Assembly (NCBI GenBank): GCA_016219025.1
Contig: JACRCM010000089.1
Span: forward strand, 1 to 37,446
Length of the DNA stretch: 37,446 nucleotides
DNA from: Deltaproteobacteria bacterium
GTDB taxonomy: Bacteria > Desulfobacterota > GWC2-55-46
Direction: 5' to 3'
Part shown: positions 15,964 to 23,625 of the stretch, in pieces
Layout: the number at the start of each line of letters is the position of its first letter
How positions within the stretch are numbered: the first letter of the stretch is position 1
The notes under the pieces: generated by a model
Seen by the model: the letters and a program-made list of their open reading frames with translations, nothing else
The model's database searches: none
What the model was told of the DNA's origin: nothing
Position numbers and translations under genes: made by a program

Positions 15964-16452
15964 ATGGCCGTCAAAAAGATAAAATCCCGGCGCTCGCTCA
16001 AGGCGGAGCTCGGACGCATCCGCGCCAGGGGCGGCAAGGTCGTCTTCACCAACGGATGCTTCGACATCATACACGCCGGCCACGTCAGGTACCTCAGGCG
16101 GGCCAGGGCCTGCGGCGATTGCCTCGTGGTGGGACTCAACAGCGACGCCTCGGTGCGCGCGATAAAGGGGGAGAGGCGCCCGATAGTGCATGAAAATGAG
16201 CGCGCCGAGGTGCTCTCGGCGCTCGAATGCGTCGACTACGTGGTCGTCTTCGACGACGAGACCCCGCTCAGGCTCATCACATACATAAAGCCGGACGTGC
16301 TTGTAAAGGGCGCGGATTGGGCGGCCAGGGACATCGTCGGCGCGAACGCGGTCAGAAGAAACGGCGGACGCATCCGCCGGGTCGCTCTGGTAAAAGGCAG
16401 ATCGACCACCAACATAATCAAGCGCATACTCGAACTCCACAAGCGCCGCTGA
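15964..16452 (+). CDS. rfaE2: D-glycero-beta-D-manno-heptose 1-phosphate adenylyltransferase
   Basis: This 162-aa protein corresponds to the C-terminal adenylyltransferase domain of HldE/RfaE, here as a stand-alone enzyme. It makes ADP-heptose for the lipopolysaccharide inner core. Signatures are VVFTNGCFDIIHAGHVRYL (cytidylyltransferase-like HxGH), GLNSDASVRAIKGERRPI and the C-terminal GRSTTNIIKRI. The first domain (heptose-7-phosphate kinase) is absent, so a separate rfaE1 should exist elsewhere. It follows comF by 15 bp. The ATG has no visible Shine-Dalgarno, so translation may depend on coupling. Its presence supports a Gram-negative envelope. Confidence 0.95.
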   Translation: MAVKKIKSRRSLKAELGRIRARGGKVVFTNGCFDIIHAGHVRYLRRARACGDCLVVGLNSDASVRAIKGERRPIVHENERAEVLSALECVDYVVVFDDETPLRLITYIKPDVLVKGADWAARDIVGANAVRRNGGRIRRVALVKGRSTTNIIKRILELHKRR

Positions 16453-16482
16453 ACGCGCGCCGTTTCACCTGGGAGAACCCCC

Positions 16483-18459
16483 GTGTCAAAAATCACCAGT
16501 GATAGCGGCTTGTCCATCCGGCGCATTAACGCGGCATCGAGCGCGGGCCGCGCCGGCCTCGCGGGCCGCGCCGGCCTCGCGGGCCGCGCTGTCCTCGCGG
16601 GCCGCGCTGTCCTCGCGCTCTTTATCCTTATAATGCTCATCGCGCCGGGCTGCTCGGAAAGGCCGCGCATGAAGCGCGCCGAGAGGGCGAAGAGGCTATC
16701 CGGCCTGCGCGCACAGGGCAAAAAATATTTCGGAGAGAAGAACTACGCCGGGGCGATCAAGGCGTGGAAGGAAGGCGTAGGCATCGACCCCGGCGAGCCG
16801 GACGCCTCAGCCATGAACGACATCGGAACGGCATACAGGCTCTCAGGCGACCCTGAAAACGCCGCGGCATACTTCAAGAGGGCGGCGGCGCTGGGCCGGG
16901 ACAACGGGCAGGCATATTACAACCTCGGACTCGCCTATGAAGACCTCAAGGACTTCAACGGCGCGGCAGAGGCCTTTCATAAGGCGGTAGACCTCAAGCG
17001 CATCGACGCGGACGCCTATAACAGCCTCGGCCGCGCGGAGTGGATGCGGAAAAACTACGGCCAGGCCGCGGACGCCTTCAAAAAGACGATCCAGCGCGAC
17101 CCCCGCCGTCCCGGGGCGCACCTCTACCTCGGACTCTGTTATCTCGACGCGCTCGACCTCGCCGCCGCCGAGGAGGAGTTCCGCAAAGAGCTTGACGTCA
17201 ATCCTTCCGCGAGACCCTCCGTCGATCTTTTTCTGCTCGAATTGAAATCCAAGACCATGCCCGACGACGCCGATACGCTCTACAGGCTCGGCTCCGGGTA
17301 TATGTGCTGTTTTCAGGAGGGCGATTATCAGCGCGCCAAGTCAAGGGCCGCATTCGGAAAATTGATCGCCATCGCGCCGACATACCCAGGGGCGCACCTT
17401 GGGCGAGGGGCGCTTTTTGAACGTGAAGGCAGGTTCATGGAGGCAAGGGACGAATACCGCCTCGAACTCCGCTACCACCCAGGCAATGCGGCGGCAACGG
17501 CGGCCGCCGCCGCGGTCTCCGCTAAGATAGAGACGCCCGTGGACTTGAAGGCGGCGCTCTCGCAGGAGCCGTTTAAGGACATCGCCTTTCCACAACGCGC
17601 CGTGGCGGCCGCGCCGAGGGCCTATATCTATGACGCGGCCTTCAATAAAAAGTCGGCCCTTGCGCCGGGCGCAGAGGTCACGCTCAAGGGCCTCCACGGC
17701 ATGACGCTGAAAAGAGACGCTAAGGCGTCCGTTATCTCTTCGGAAGGCCGGTACCACGAGGTATTTTACACGCTTGCCAACGGGCCTGGCATAGTGGCGG
17801 CCCGCGACGTGGTGCCGGCGGCGAGGCTCGACGCGCCCGCATACGTCTCGGCGTCCCGCAAGATCGCCGTAGTGGAGAGTCCGTTCACCCTGCCGGGTAC
17901 GGAGGGCACGGCGCCCGCCACGGTGTATCACCACCACCACCACCATCATCTTATGCAATTGTGGCTCCTAAGAGGCGGCCACGGCTTCGTCCCGCTTGGG
18001 ACGCGGTCGGCACCGCCGGGAGTCCCGCCGCCGCAATGGGTGAGTTTTTCCCCTGATGAGCGGTTCATATTCGTGCAAGGGCCGCCCAGGGTGTTTACCT
18101 CGGACGGCGCACCCGTGTGGGAGGGCAACCACGGGTTTGGCGCGCCCGCGTGGGACGGCAACGCGCTTTATCTCAGGGGCCAGGGGGCTGACGACGCCGT
18201 CTACGGTGTAGACCTGAAGACCGGGGAGGAGAAGCGGTTCATGGACTTATCGGACGGAGGCCGCGTCTCTTCAACCACTGCGCCGGTCAGAAAGGACGGG
18301 GAGCAGTTCAAGGCGGAGTTCATCCGAAAGATGAAAGACGGCCACTGCGCCGTCATCGAGGCCGCGGCTGACGCCAAGGGCAGGATCCTGCGCAAGAAGA
18401 CCGTCCGCAGCGAGCCTTGTCCCGGCCCGGACAAGGCCGCGCGCGGGAAGCAGGGTTGA
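16483..18459 (+). CDS. TPR lipoprotein with repeat-built signal region and His7 tract
   Basis: This 658-aa protein starts at GTG and has an unusual N-terminus: residues 21-44 are four AGRAGL/AGRAVL units encoded by an 18-nt tandem repeat, directly followed by a hydrophobic core (LALFILIMLI) and the lipobox IAPGC (C57). Residues 60-340 form about seven TPR motifs. A central region of unclear fold follows, then seven consecutive histidines (483-489), and a C-terminal stretch that resembles WD/PQQ beta-propeller blades (WVSFSPDERFIFVQG, then APVWEGNHGFGAPAWDGNALYL). It is probably anchored to the inner or outer membrane as a scaffold. The His tract could bind metal. It follows rfaE2 by 30 bp; whether it belongs to envelope assembly is unknown. 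Confidence 0.7.
   Translation: MSKITSDSGLSIRRINAASSAGRAGLAGRAGLAGRAVLAGRAVLALFILIMLIAPGCSERPRMKRAERAKRLSGLRAQGKKYFGEKNYAGAIKAWKEGVGIDPGEPDASAMNDIGTAYRLSGDPENAAAYFKRAAALGRDNGQAYYNLGLAYEDLKDFNGAAEAFHKAVDLKRIDADAYNSLGRAEWMRKNYGQAADAFKKTIQRDPRRPGAHLYLGLCYLDALDLAAAEEEFRKELDVNPSARPSVDLFLLELKSKTMPDDADTLYRLGSGYMCCFQEGDYQRAKSRAAFGKLIAIAPTYPGAHLGRGALFEREGRFMEARDEYRLELRYHPGNAAATAAAAAVSAKIETPVDLKAALSQEPFKDIAFPQRAVAAAPRAYIYDAAFNKKSALAPGAEVTLKGLHGMTLKRDAKASVISSEGRYHEVFYTLANGPGIVAARDVVPAARLDAPAYVSASRKIAVVESPFTLPGTEGTAPATVYHHHHHHHLMQLWLLRGGHGFVPLGTRSAPPGVPPPQWVSFSPDERFIFVQGPPRVFTSDGAPVWEGNHGFGAPAWDGNALYLRGQGADDAVYGVDLKTGEEKRFMDLSDGGRVSSTTAPVRKDGEQFKAEFIRKMKDGHCAVIEAAADAKGRILRKKTVRSEPCPGPDKAARGKQG
16543..16614 (+). 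repeat. Four tandem copies of an 18-nt unit
   Basis: Four head-to-tail copies of GCGGGCCGCGCCGGCCTC, the last two with CTGTCC in place of CCGGCC (identical to each other). They encode six residues per unit within the signal region of the TPR lipoprotein. Because the unit is a multiple of three, gain or loss would lengthen or shorten the n-region without shifting the frame. Confidence 0.95.
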
Positions 18460-18487
18460 ACGTGCGGCGGCAAACGCGGGGATGCCA

Positions 18488-18695
18488 TAACAGGTTATTG
18501 AAAAACTCGAAATTTGAGTAGGCTGCTCTCTGGCCGCTCGCCAAAGGCGAGCAATATAAAAGGATAACTTCCTTGCCAGCCTGACGCAGTCATCAAAACG
18601 TTCAGATGCGAGGCCCCCATTAAATAGGGGAGCGACGAAGACAACGAGCAGGATTTACAAAGTAGCTTCATCGGACGTTTTTGGGCAGCCTGCTA
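18488..18695 (+). repeat. Palindromic MITE-like repeat, short copy
   Basis: This 208-bp element fills most of the 301-bp gap between the TPR lipoprotein and the small zinc ribbon gene. It starts TAACAGGTTATTG and ends CAGCCTGCTA, followed by AGGAGC as in the long copy at 8566-9004. It shares a hairpin (GCTCGCC AAA GGCGAGC), the CTTCCTTGCCAGCCTGACGC block, GCGAGGCCCCCATTAAATAG and one 20-mer (18652-18671). It lacks the three hairpin-rich insertions of the long copy, so it may be the ancestral form or a deletion derivative. Confidence 0.8.
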
Positions 18696-18760
18696 AGGAG
18701 CCGTGAATCCGCGGCCATGATGTGTTATGGTATTATAATCAAGCGAAAAGGGGTGTCGTC

Positions 18761-18946
18761 ATGAAAGACGTCGTCATAACAATCACCTGTCCGGCCTGCA
18801 ACCATGACTTCCATAAAAAGGCCAGGGAGATGCCGGATGGCACGGTCATCAAGTGCCCCAAGTGCGGGGAGAAGACCACCATCAAGGGGGACATGTTCAC
18901 CAAGATGGCCGAGAGCACGAAGGGAGAAAAGCCGGAAGGGTGGTAA
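18761..18946 (+). CDS. Small zinc-ribbon protein
   Basis: This 61-aa protein has two CxxC knuckles, CPAC (C10, C13) and CPKC (C32, C35), a spacing typical of small zinc ribbons. The remainder is short and charged (KMAESTKGEKPEGW at the end). The ATG at 18761 follows AAAAGGGG, and a TATAAT box lies at 18734-18739, giving a leader of about 15 nt; no clear -35 is visible. I do not recognise a named family. It is a stand-alone unit downstream of the short mobile repeat. Confidence 0.65.
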   Translation: MKDVVITITCPACNHDFHKKAREMPDGTVIKCPKCGEKTTIKGDMFTKMAESTKGEKPEGW

Positions 18947-18983
18947 GCCCCTATCGGCATCAGTGGGCGGTTGTCTTTTCACC

Positions 18984-19040
18984 TTCACCGATAACCGTCC
19001 AACTAAAACCCCTTATCAGATAACCGTCCACCGATAATCG
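18984..19040 (+). repeat. GATAACC-type dispersed repeat
   Basis: TTCACCGATAACCGTCC and GATAACCGTCCACCGATAATCG occur here between the zinc-ribbon and EamA genes. Related sequence is found at about 11446-11475 and 11703-11714, 27635-27672 and 31350-31427, always between genes. Confidence 0.5.
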
Positions 19041-19114
19041 CAACACGCCGCGGCCGCAACTTTTTTTCACACGGCTCACGGTCACGGTTCACGGTCTTTA
19101 AAAGGATAGCCGAT

Positions 19115-19981
19115 TTGACGCACTGGCTCCCATTGGCGCTCCTCACGGCGTTGGCGCTTTCGGTCGCGGACGTTCTGAGCAAGAAGGCGCTTGCGCGCTC
19201 CGATGACGAGGTCATCGCATGGGTGCGGGAAGGATACGCGCTGCCGTTTCTGGCCGCGGGCCTCCTCTTCATACCCGCGCCCGCGCTAGACTGGGTATTC
19301 TGGAAGACCGTCGCGGTCCTGCTGCCGCTTGAGGTAATCGGCCTTATACTATACGTCAAGGCCATAAGGCTCTCCCCCCTGTCGCTCTCCGTGCCTTTCA
19401 TGGCGTTGAGCCCGGTCTTCATCATATTCTTCGCGTTCGTCTTCCTTGGCGAATGGCCGTCGCGCGCCGGGGTCGCCGGGATCATTATGATAGCGGCGGG
19501 CGCGTATCTCCTGAACGCGAGCGCCGCCAGGACAGAAAGCGGCCTCTGGGGGCCGGTCAAGGCCGCGTTCAAGGAGCCGGGTTCCCTCCTTATGATGGCC
19601 GTGGCCGTAATCTACGGCGTCACCTCCACGCTCGGCAAGGTCGCGGTCCAGCATTCCTCCCCGGTATTCTTCGGGTTCTTCTATCCGTTCCTGCTCGCGC
19701 TCGTGATGACCGCGTACCTGACATGGCGCGCAAAGATCCGTCTCGTCGTGAGCAGACCCGGCGTCTTCCTCCCCATCGGCCTTTGCAGCGCGGTCATGGT
19801 GATGACGCATTTTCTCGCGATAAACCTCACGCAGGTCGCGTATATGATTTCGGTAAAGAGGACCTCTCTTGTCTGGAGCGTCATATTCGGGGCCGTCTTC
19901 TTCAAGGAGGTTAATATCCGGGAGCGCCTCCTCGGCGCCGCCGTGATGCTTGCCGGGGTCGCGCTCATAGCCCTTTTTTAA
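19115..19981 (+). CDS. EamA-family (DMT superfamily) transporter
   Basis: This 288-aa inner-membrane protein has about ten predicted transmembrane helices arranged as two EamA repeats (about 5-135 and 155-287). Each repeat ends in the characteristic final helix pair, for example PSRAGVAGIIMIAAGAYLL in the first and IRERLLGAAVMLAGVALIAL in the second. The start is TTG at 19115, preceded by AAAGGAT at good spacing; no nearby ATG fits. DMT transporters move small metabolites such as amino acids, but the substrate cannot be assigned here. The gap before it contains GATAACC-type repeats and short CACGG-rich direct repeats (about 19070-19098). Confidence 0.85.
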   Translation: MTHWLPLALLTALALSVADVLSKKALARSDDEVIAWVREGYALPFLAAGLLFIPAPALDWVFWKTVAVLLPLEVIGLILYVKAIRLSPLSLSVPFMALSPVFIIFFAFVFLGEWPSRAGVAGIIMIAAGAYLLNASAARTESGLWGPVKAAFKEPGSLLMMAVAVIYGVTSTLGKVAVQHSSPVFFGFFYPFLLALVMTAYLTWRAKIRLVVSRPGVFLPIGLCSAVMVMTHFLAINLTQVAYMISVKRTSLVWSVIFGAVFFKEVNIRERLLGAAVMLAGVALIALF

Positions 19982-20064
19982 GGCGTCTCACCCAAGAAAA
20001 AAGATGCTTTATCCCCGCGGTTGTTGTATAGTCAGCAATTGAATTCGATTAACCAGAAAAGACC

Positions 20065-20691
20065 ATGAACGTCGCCGGACAATTCAAGGACTCCGTGGCC
20101 GCGCTCGGCCGCCGCAGGAATCTCATATTCTTCTTCGCCCTGGCGCAGGCGGTCTTCTTCGTCTTCGGCCAATGGACGGTCTCGCAGGAGATACCGCTTG
20201 TGATGGAGATGCGAGAGCGCGCGCTCGGCGACGCGCAAAATCTCGCGTATCTCAAGCCCCTCACCGGCTTTCTGGCCGGAAGCATCGCGCTACAGGTGCT
20301 ATATACGTTCGCCTTCAACCTCATCTTCGGCGCGTTCCTCTCGACCACCCTGACCGGCGTGGTCTTCTTCCTGCCCTACATGGTGGCCGTATGGAGGGGC
20401 TTTCTCATAGGCATCCTTACCTACGGGTTCATAAAGTCCCCGGGCATGTATGCGGCCTTCTACGGCACGTTCATATTGGAGTTTGCCGGGTACAGCCTCT
20501 CGTCCGCCGTGGGCACGGATATCGGCCTTGCGCTCTTATGGCCGGCACGGAAAAGGCGTCCTACGCGCAAGGAGGCCGTGGCCGAGGCCATAAGGGACGG
20601 CTCGAACATATACTTCGCGGTCATAGCGTTGCTCTTTCTGGCGGCTATCTGGGAAATAGCGTCGTTCCACATAGTCGGGCCTCTTTTTTAG
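20065..20691 (+). CDS. SpoIIM/DUF95-family membrane protein
   Basis: This 208-aa protein has about five hydrophobic helices and matches the stage II sporulation protein M family. The helix containing YGTFILEFAGYSLSSAVGTDIG (about 135-156) corresponds to the conserved HGxxE-type segment, with the glutamate kept and tyrosine replacing histidine. The rest of the protein (FFFALAQAVFFVFGQ, LIFGAFLSTTLTGVVFFLPY and a C-terminal helix) fits. In Bacillus SpoIIM acts with SpoIID/SpoIIP in peptidoglycan remodelling during engulfment; many non-sporulating bacteria carry homologues of unknown role. No other spore gene is nearby, so sporulation is not implied. Confidence 0.75.
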   Translation: MNVAGQFKDSVAALGRRRNLIFFFALAQAVFFVFGQWTVSQEIPLVMEMRERALGDAQNLAYLKPLTGFLAGSIALQVLYTFAFNLIFGAFLSTTLTGVVFFLPYMVAVWRGFLIGILTYGFIKSPGMYAAFYGTFILEFAGYSLSSAVGTDIGLALLWPARKRRPTRKEAVAEAIRDGSNIYFAVIALLFLAAIWEIASFHIVGPLF

Positions 20692-20801
20692 CCGCGCCGC
20701 GGCCTGAACCCTGCAACGGCGCGGAAAATGTGCTAAAATCTTGCAAGTTGCCGTCCCCGTCGCCGGTCTACGCGCAAAAATTAAAAAACTTAAGATTTCT
20801 C

Positions 20802-20830
20802 TTGGAAGAAAGGCGAAGTTGTGCTATAAG
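20802..20830 (+). promoter_or_regulatory. Candidate promoter of the yggS-proC-yggT cluster
   Basis: TTGGAA (20802-20807), a 17-nt spacer and TATAAG (20825-20830) lie about 195 bp before yggS. The 333-bp gap between the SpoIIM-like gene and yggS otherwise holds only the palindromic repeat at 20914-20995, which would fall in the 5' leader if this promoter is used. Confidence 0.35.
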
Positions 20831-20913
20831 GAGAGGCAATAACGGGGCAATGCGCGCGATTATGCACGCTGACGTAAATCCTCTTATTATTCAAAGAGAT
20901 AGGCAAACAGCGG

Positions 20914-20995
20914 GTAGGTTGGGTTAGCGCATCGTAACCCAACAATTGTGCGGTCATCGCGCATGTGTTGGGTTGAAAAGCGCAACCCAACCTGC
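20914..20995 (+). repeat. REP-like double hairpin (GTTGGGTT family)
   Basis: Two consecutive hairpins share the same arm: GTTGGGTTA/TAACCCAAC (about 20918-20943) and GTTGGGTTG/CAACCCAAC (about 20967-20992). The outer ends GTAGGTTGGGTT and AACCCAACCTGC also pair. Sequences of this GTAGGTTGGGTT...AACCCAACCTAC type are widespread dispersed palindromes in bacterial genomes. It lies 30 bp upstream of yggS. Confidence 0.75.
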
Positions 20996-21024
20996 AACTG
21001 ACGGTGTTTATAGGAAGGGGTTTG

Positions 21025-21717
21025 ATGGCGTCTACGATATCCGATAATATCACTGACGTGATGGAGCGTATAAAAAGGGCGGCCCGCAAGGCGGGGCGCG
21101 ACCCCGGCGAGGTTACGCTCGTGGCCGTCACTAAGACGGTCGAGATAAAGAAGATAAAAGAGGCGGTCTCCGCCGGGATCAGGGTCTTCGGCGAAAATTA
21201 CGTCCAAGAGGCCGGGGAAAAAGTAAAGAAGATAAAGGACGGCTCGGTAAAGTGGCACTTCATCGGGCATCTGCAAAAGAACAAGGCGAAGACCGCGGTT
21301 GAAATCTTCGACGTTATCGAGTCGGTCGACACGATAGAGCTTGCCGTCGACTTGAACAAACGCGCGAAAGAGCCGGTGGAGGTGCTCCTCGAGGTGAACA
21401 TTGCGAAGGAGAAGACCAAATCCGGCTGCGCGCCCGACGGCGTATTGAAGTTCGCAAAGGCGGTCGCCGAACTCCCCATGCTCCGTCTTACCGGCCTTAT
21501 GAGCATTCCGCCCGCCGGTCCCGACCCGGAGGCGTCGAGGCCATACTTCATCACGTTAAGACGCATGGCCGAACGCATAAATAAGGAACAGGCGCCCGGC
21601 GTCTTCCTCCGCAACCTCTCGATGGGCACCTCCGGCGACTTCGAGGTGGCCGTGGAAGAGGGCGCAACCATCGTCAGGGTCGGCACCGCGATATTCGGCC
21701 CCAGACCCCCCCGTTAG
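21025..21717 (+). CDS. yggS: YggS-family pyridoxal phosphate homeostasis protein
   Basis: This 230-aa protein is a PLP-binding YggS/PLPBP protein. It is a single TIM-barrel with no known catalytic activity that buffers free PLP. The PLP lysine is in VAVTKTV near residue 36, followed by GENYVQEAGEK and the hallmark WHFIGHLQKNKAK. The phosphate-binding end has SMGTSGDFEVAVEEGATIVRVGTAIFG. I chose the ATG at 21025 over a GTG at 21004 because AGGAAGG sits right before it. It is followed by proC, yggT and a DivIVA-domain gene, the usual order in many Gram-negative and Gram-positive genomes. Confidence 0.95.
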   Translation: MASTISDNITDVMERIKRAARKAGRDPGEVTLVAVTKTVEIKKIKEAVSAGIRVFGENYVQEAGEKVKKIKDGSVKWHFIGHLQKNKAKTAVEIFDVIESVDTIELAVDLNKRAKEPVEVLLEVNIAKEKTKSGCAPDGVLKFAKAVAELPMLRLTGLMSIPPAGPDPEASRPYFITLRRMAERINKEQAPGVFLRNLSMGTSGDFEVAVEEGATIVRVGTAIFGPRPPR

Positions 21718-21753
21718 CGCGCGCATCATGGCGTTGCACTCCGATTGGCGGAT

Positions 21754-22590
21754 ATGCTCACGAAAAAGACCATAGGCTTTATCGGCGCGGGGAATCTGGC
21801 CGAGGCGCTGATCAAGGGGCTGCTCTCATCCGGCGGCGTCAACGCCGGACAGTTGTCCGCGAGCGACACGGCGAGCGGGCGGCTCGCGTACATGGCCGGT
21901 CAATATGAGATAAAGGTCTACAGCGGCAACGCCGAGGTAGTGCGGAACTCGGACGTAATCCTCCTTGCCGTAAAGCCCAAGGACATTGGACAGGCCCTTG
22001 CAGACACCGCCGTCGAGATAACGGCGGACAAGCTCGTCGTCTCCGCCGCCGCCGGCATAACCACCGGCGCCATACTCGAACTCCTCCGCTCCTCCGGCCT
22101 GCGCTACGTCGTGCCCATCGTCCGCGCCATGCCCAATACGCCCGCCCTCGTGCGGGAAGGCGCGACCGCCCTGTGCGCGGGCGCGGGCGCGAACAAGCCG
22201 GACGTCAAGCTCGCCTCTGCCATATTCGAGGCCGTGGGCAAGGTCGTAGTCATGGACGATGAGCGGCTCATGGATGCGGTGACGGGACTCTCAGGAAGCG
22301 GCCCTGCCTACGTTTTTTTGTTCATGGAGGCGCTCATAGAGGCCGGGGTCGAGGCAGGCATACGGAAAGAAGACGCGCGGCTCCTTGCGATGCAGACGAC
22401 CCTCGGAGCCGCCGCGCTCGCCCTCGAAAGCCCGCTCGACCTTACGGAATTGAGACGCATGGTCACCTCCCCCGGAGGCACCACCATCGAAGGGCTTAAA
22501 AAGCTGGAGAAGGGGCGGTTCAAGGAGACGGTGATAAAGGCCGTCGAGGCGGCCGCGAAGAGGGCCGGCGAAATAGCTAAGGGGAACTGA
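21754..22590 (+). CDS. proC: Pyrroline-5-carboxylate reductase
   Basis: This 278-aa enzyme reduces pyrroline-5-carboxylate to proline using NAD(P)H. The N-terminal Rossmann fold begins KTIGFIGAGNLAEALIKGL. The central motif VRAMPNTPALVREGATAL and the C-terminal signature GLSGSGPAYVFLFMEAL, then VTSPGGTTIEGLKKLE, are diagnostic. The start is uncertain: a TTG at 21745 and an ATG at 21754 are both in frame. I prefer the ATG, since it places the Rossmann strand near the N-terminus. Neither has a strong Shine-Dalgarno. It follows yggS by 36 bp. Confidence 0.95.
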   Translation: MLTKKTIGFIGAGNLAEALIKGLLSSGGVNAGQLSASDTASGRLAYMAGQYEIKVYSGNAEVVRNSDVILLAVKPKDIGQALADTAVEITADKLVVSAAAGITTGAILELLRSSGLRYVVPIVRAMPNTPALVREGATALCAGAGANKPDVKLASAIFEAVGKVVVMDDERLMDAVTGLSGSGPAYVFLFMEALIEAGVEAGIRKEDARLLAMQTTLGAAALALESPLDLTELRRMVTSPGGTTIEGLKKLEKGRFKETVIKAVEAAAKRAGEIAKGN

Positions 22591-22640
22591 GCGCCGCGTC
22601 ATGCGGCATATAATGGAATAGAACGTAAAAGGATATCTCG

Positions 22641-22952
22641 ATGTTCGCCCTCTCAAACCTTCTTGTCACGCTGGCGAGGCTTCTTGACCTCGTGCTCGAC
22701 GTGTATTTCTACGTCATCATCGCCCGCGCGCTCATATCGTGGGTGAACCCCGACCCATACAACCCGATAGTCCGGTTCCTCTACCAGGCGACCGAGCCGG
22801 TGCTCGGCAGGATAAGGCGGCATCTCCCGGATATGGGCGGCCTGGACGTATCTCCCATAATAGTGATATTCGCAATAAAGTTTCTGCAGTGGTTCGTCAT
22901 TGCCACGCTCATAGACATGGCATTCCGTCTCAAGACAGGAGGCGCAATATGA
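22641..22952 (+). CDS. yggT: YggT-family membrane protein
   Basis: This 103-aa protein has two transmembrane regions separated by an amphipathic segment, typical of a one-domain YggT protein. The conserved stretch ARALISWVNPDPYNPIVRFLYQATEPVLGRIRR lies at about 28-60. AAAAGGAT precedes the ATG. YggT proteins are involved in osmotic shock resistance and cell-division-related functions in some bacteria and in thylakoid organisation in plastids (YlmG). Its stop overlaps the start of the DivIVA-domain gene in ATGA, indicating translational coupling. Confidence 0.92.
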   Translation: MFALSNLLVTLARLLDLVLDVYFYVIIARALISWVNPDPYNPIVRFLYQATEPVLGRIRRHLPDMGGLDVSPIIVIFAIKFLQWFVIATLIDMAFRLKTGGAI

Positions 22953-23452
22953 AAGTAACCCCGATGGACATACGCGCTTATCAGTTCAAAAAGACCATGA
23001 GGGGCTTCGACCCGCGCGAGGTGGAGTCCGTGCGCGACCTCGCGGCCGACGCCCTCGAGGACGCGCTCAGGGAGATCGCCGGACTTGAGGAGAGGCTCAA
23101 GGAGGCCATGAGAAGGCTCGAAGGCCACCAGGCCGGCGAGGCCGCGCTCAGGGATACCCTCACGACAGCCCAGCGCATGACGGAAGACCTCAAGGCGGGC
23201 GCGGCCAGGGAATCCGAGCTTATCATAGCCGAGGCGAGGCTCAGGGCCGAGGAGATAATAAGACAGGCGCAGACCAGACTCCACGAACTGCAAGAGGAGA
23301 TATTCAGACTCAGGAAACAGAGAAAAGAACTGGAGATATCGCTCAAGGCGGTTATCGACTACCACTCCTCAAGCCTCATGCTCGAAGAGGAAGAGTCGAA
23401 GCGCTCCGGCGAGATGGCGGAGAAGGTCAGGCCGTTCGGCAGGAAGGAGTAG
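22949..23452 (+). CDS. DivIVA-domain coiled-coil protein
   Basis: This 167-aa protein starts with a DivIVA-type N-terminal motif (TPMDIRAYQFKKTMRGFDPREVESV, residues 4-28), including the pattern of the lipid-binding and dimer region. A long coiled coil follows (about 30-140). DivIVA/GpsB-like proteins recognise curved membranes and scaffold cell-wall synthesis or division. In Gram-negative lineages these proteins have not been well studied. Its ATG overlaps the yggT TGA (22949-22952). A strong terminator follows at 23489-23534, closing the yggS cluster. Confidence 0.88.
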   Translation: MKVTPMDIRAYQFKKTMRGFDPREVESVRDLAADALEDALREIAGLEERLKEAMRRLEGHQAGEAALRDTLTTAQRMTEDLKAGAARESELIIAEARLRAEEIIRQAQTRLHELQEEIFRLRKQRKELEISLKAVIDYHSSSLMLEEEESKRSGEMAEKVRPFGRKE

Positions 23453-23488
23453 ACGCGGCGGGTCTGACCCGCTTCATTCAAGATTCAA

Positions 23489-23534
23489 GGCCGTTATCAG
23501 GGCACAGGCCCCTGATGGCGGCCCTTCTTTTTTT
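23489..23534 (+). terminator. Terminator after the yggS-DivIVA cluster
   Basis: The arms GGCCGTTATCAGGG (23489-23502) and the complementary CCCTGATGGCGGCC (23510-23523) form a hairpin with a few unpaired bases, followed by TTCTTTTTTT (23524-23533). It is 36 bp after the DivIVA-domain stop. Confidence 0.78.
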
Positions 23535-23625
23535 ACGCTTGACAGGAAGGGCGATACGAGGGAAGATACGATAATCCGCGACAGAATACGCCGCCGTCCC
23601 AGAGAGGATGGAGCGGCTGACTTCT

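Noticed and set aside
15400-16440. 346-aa minus-strand ORF over comF and rfaE2
   Set aside because: Antisense of two well-defined genes; no motifs and no ribosome binding site.
16543-16614. CRISPR-like or microsatellite locus
   Set aside because: The four 18-nt units are contiguous without spacers and lie in frame in a coding region.
18722-18760. Upstream extension of the small zinc-ribbon gene
   Set aside because: The extra 13 codons overlap the -10 box and the AAAAGGGG ribosome binding site, so the ATG at 18761 is the better start.
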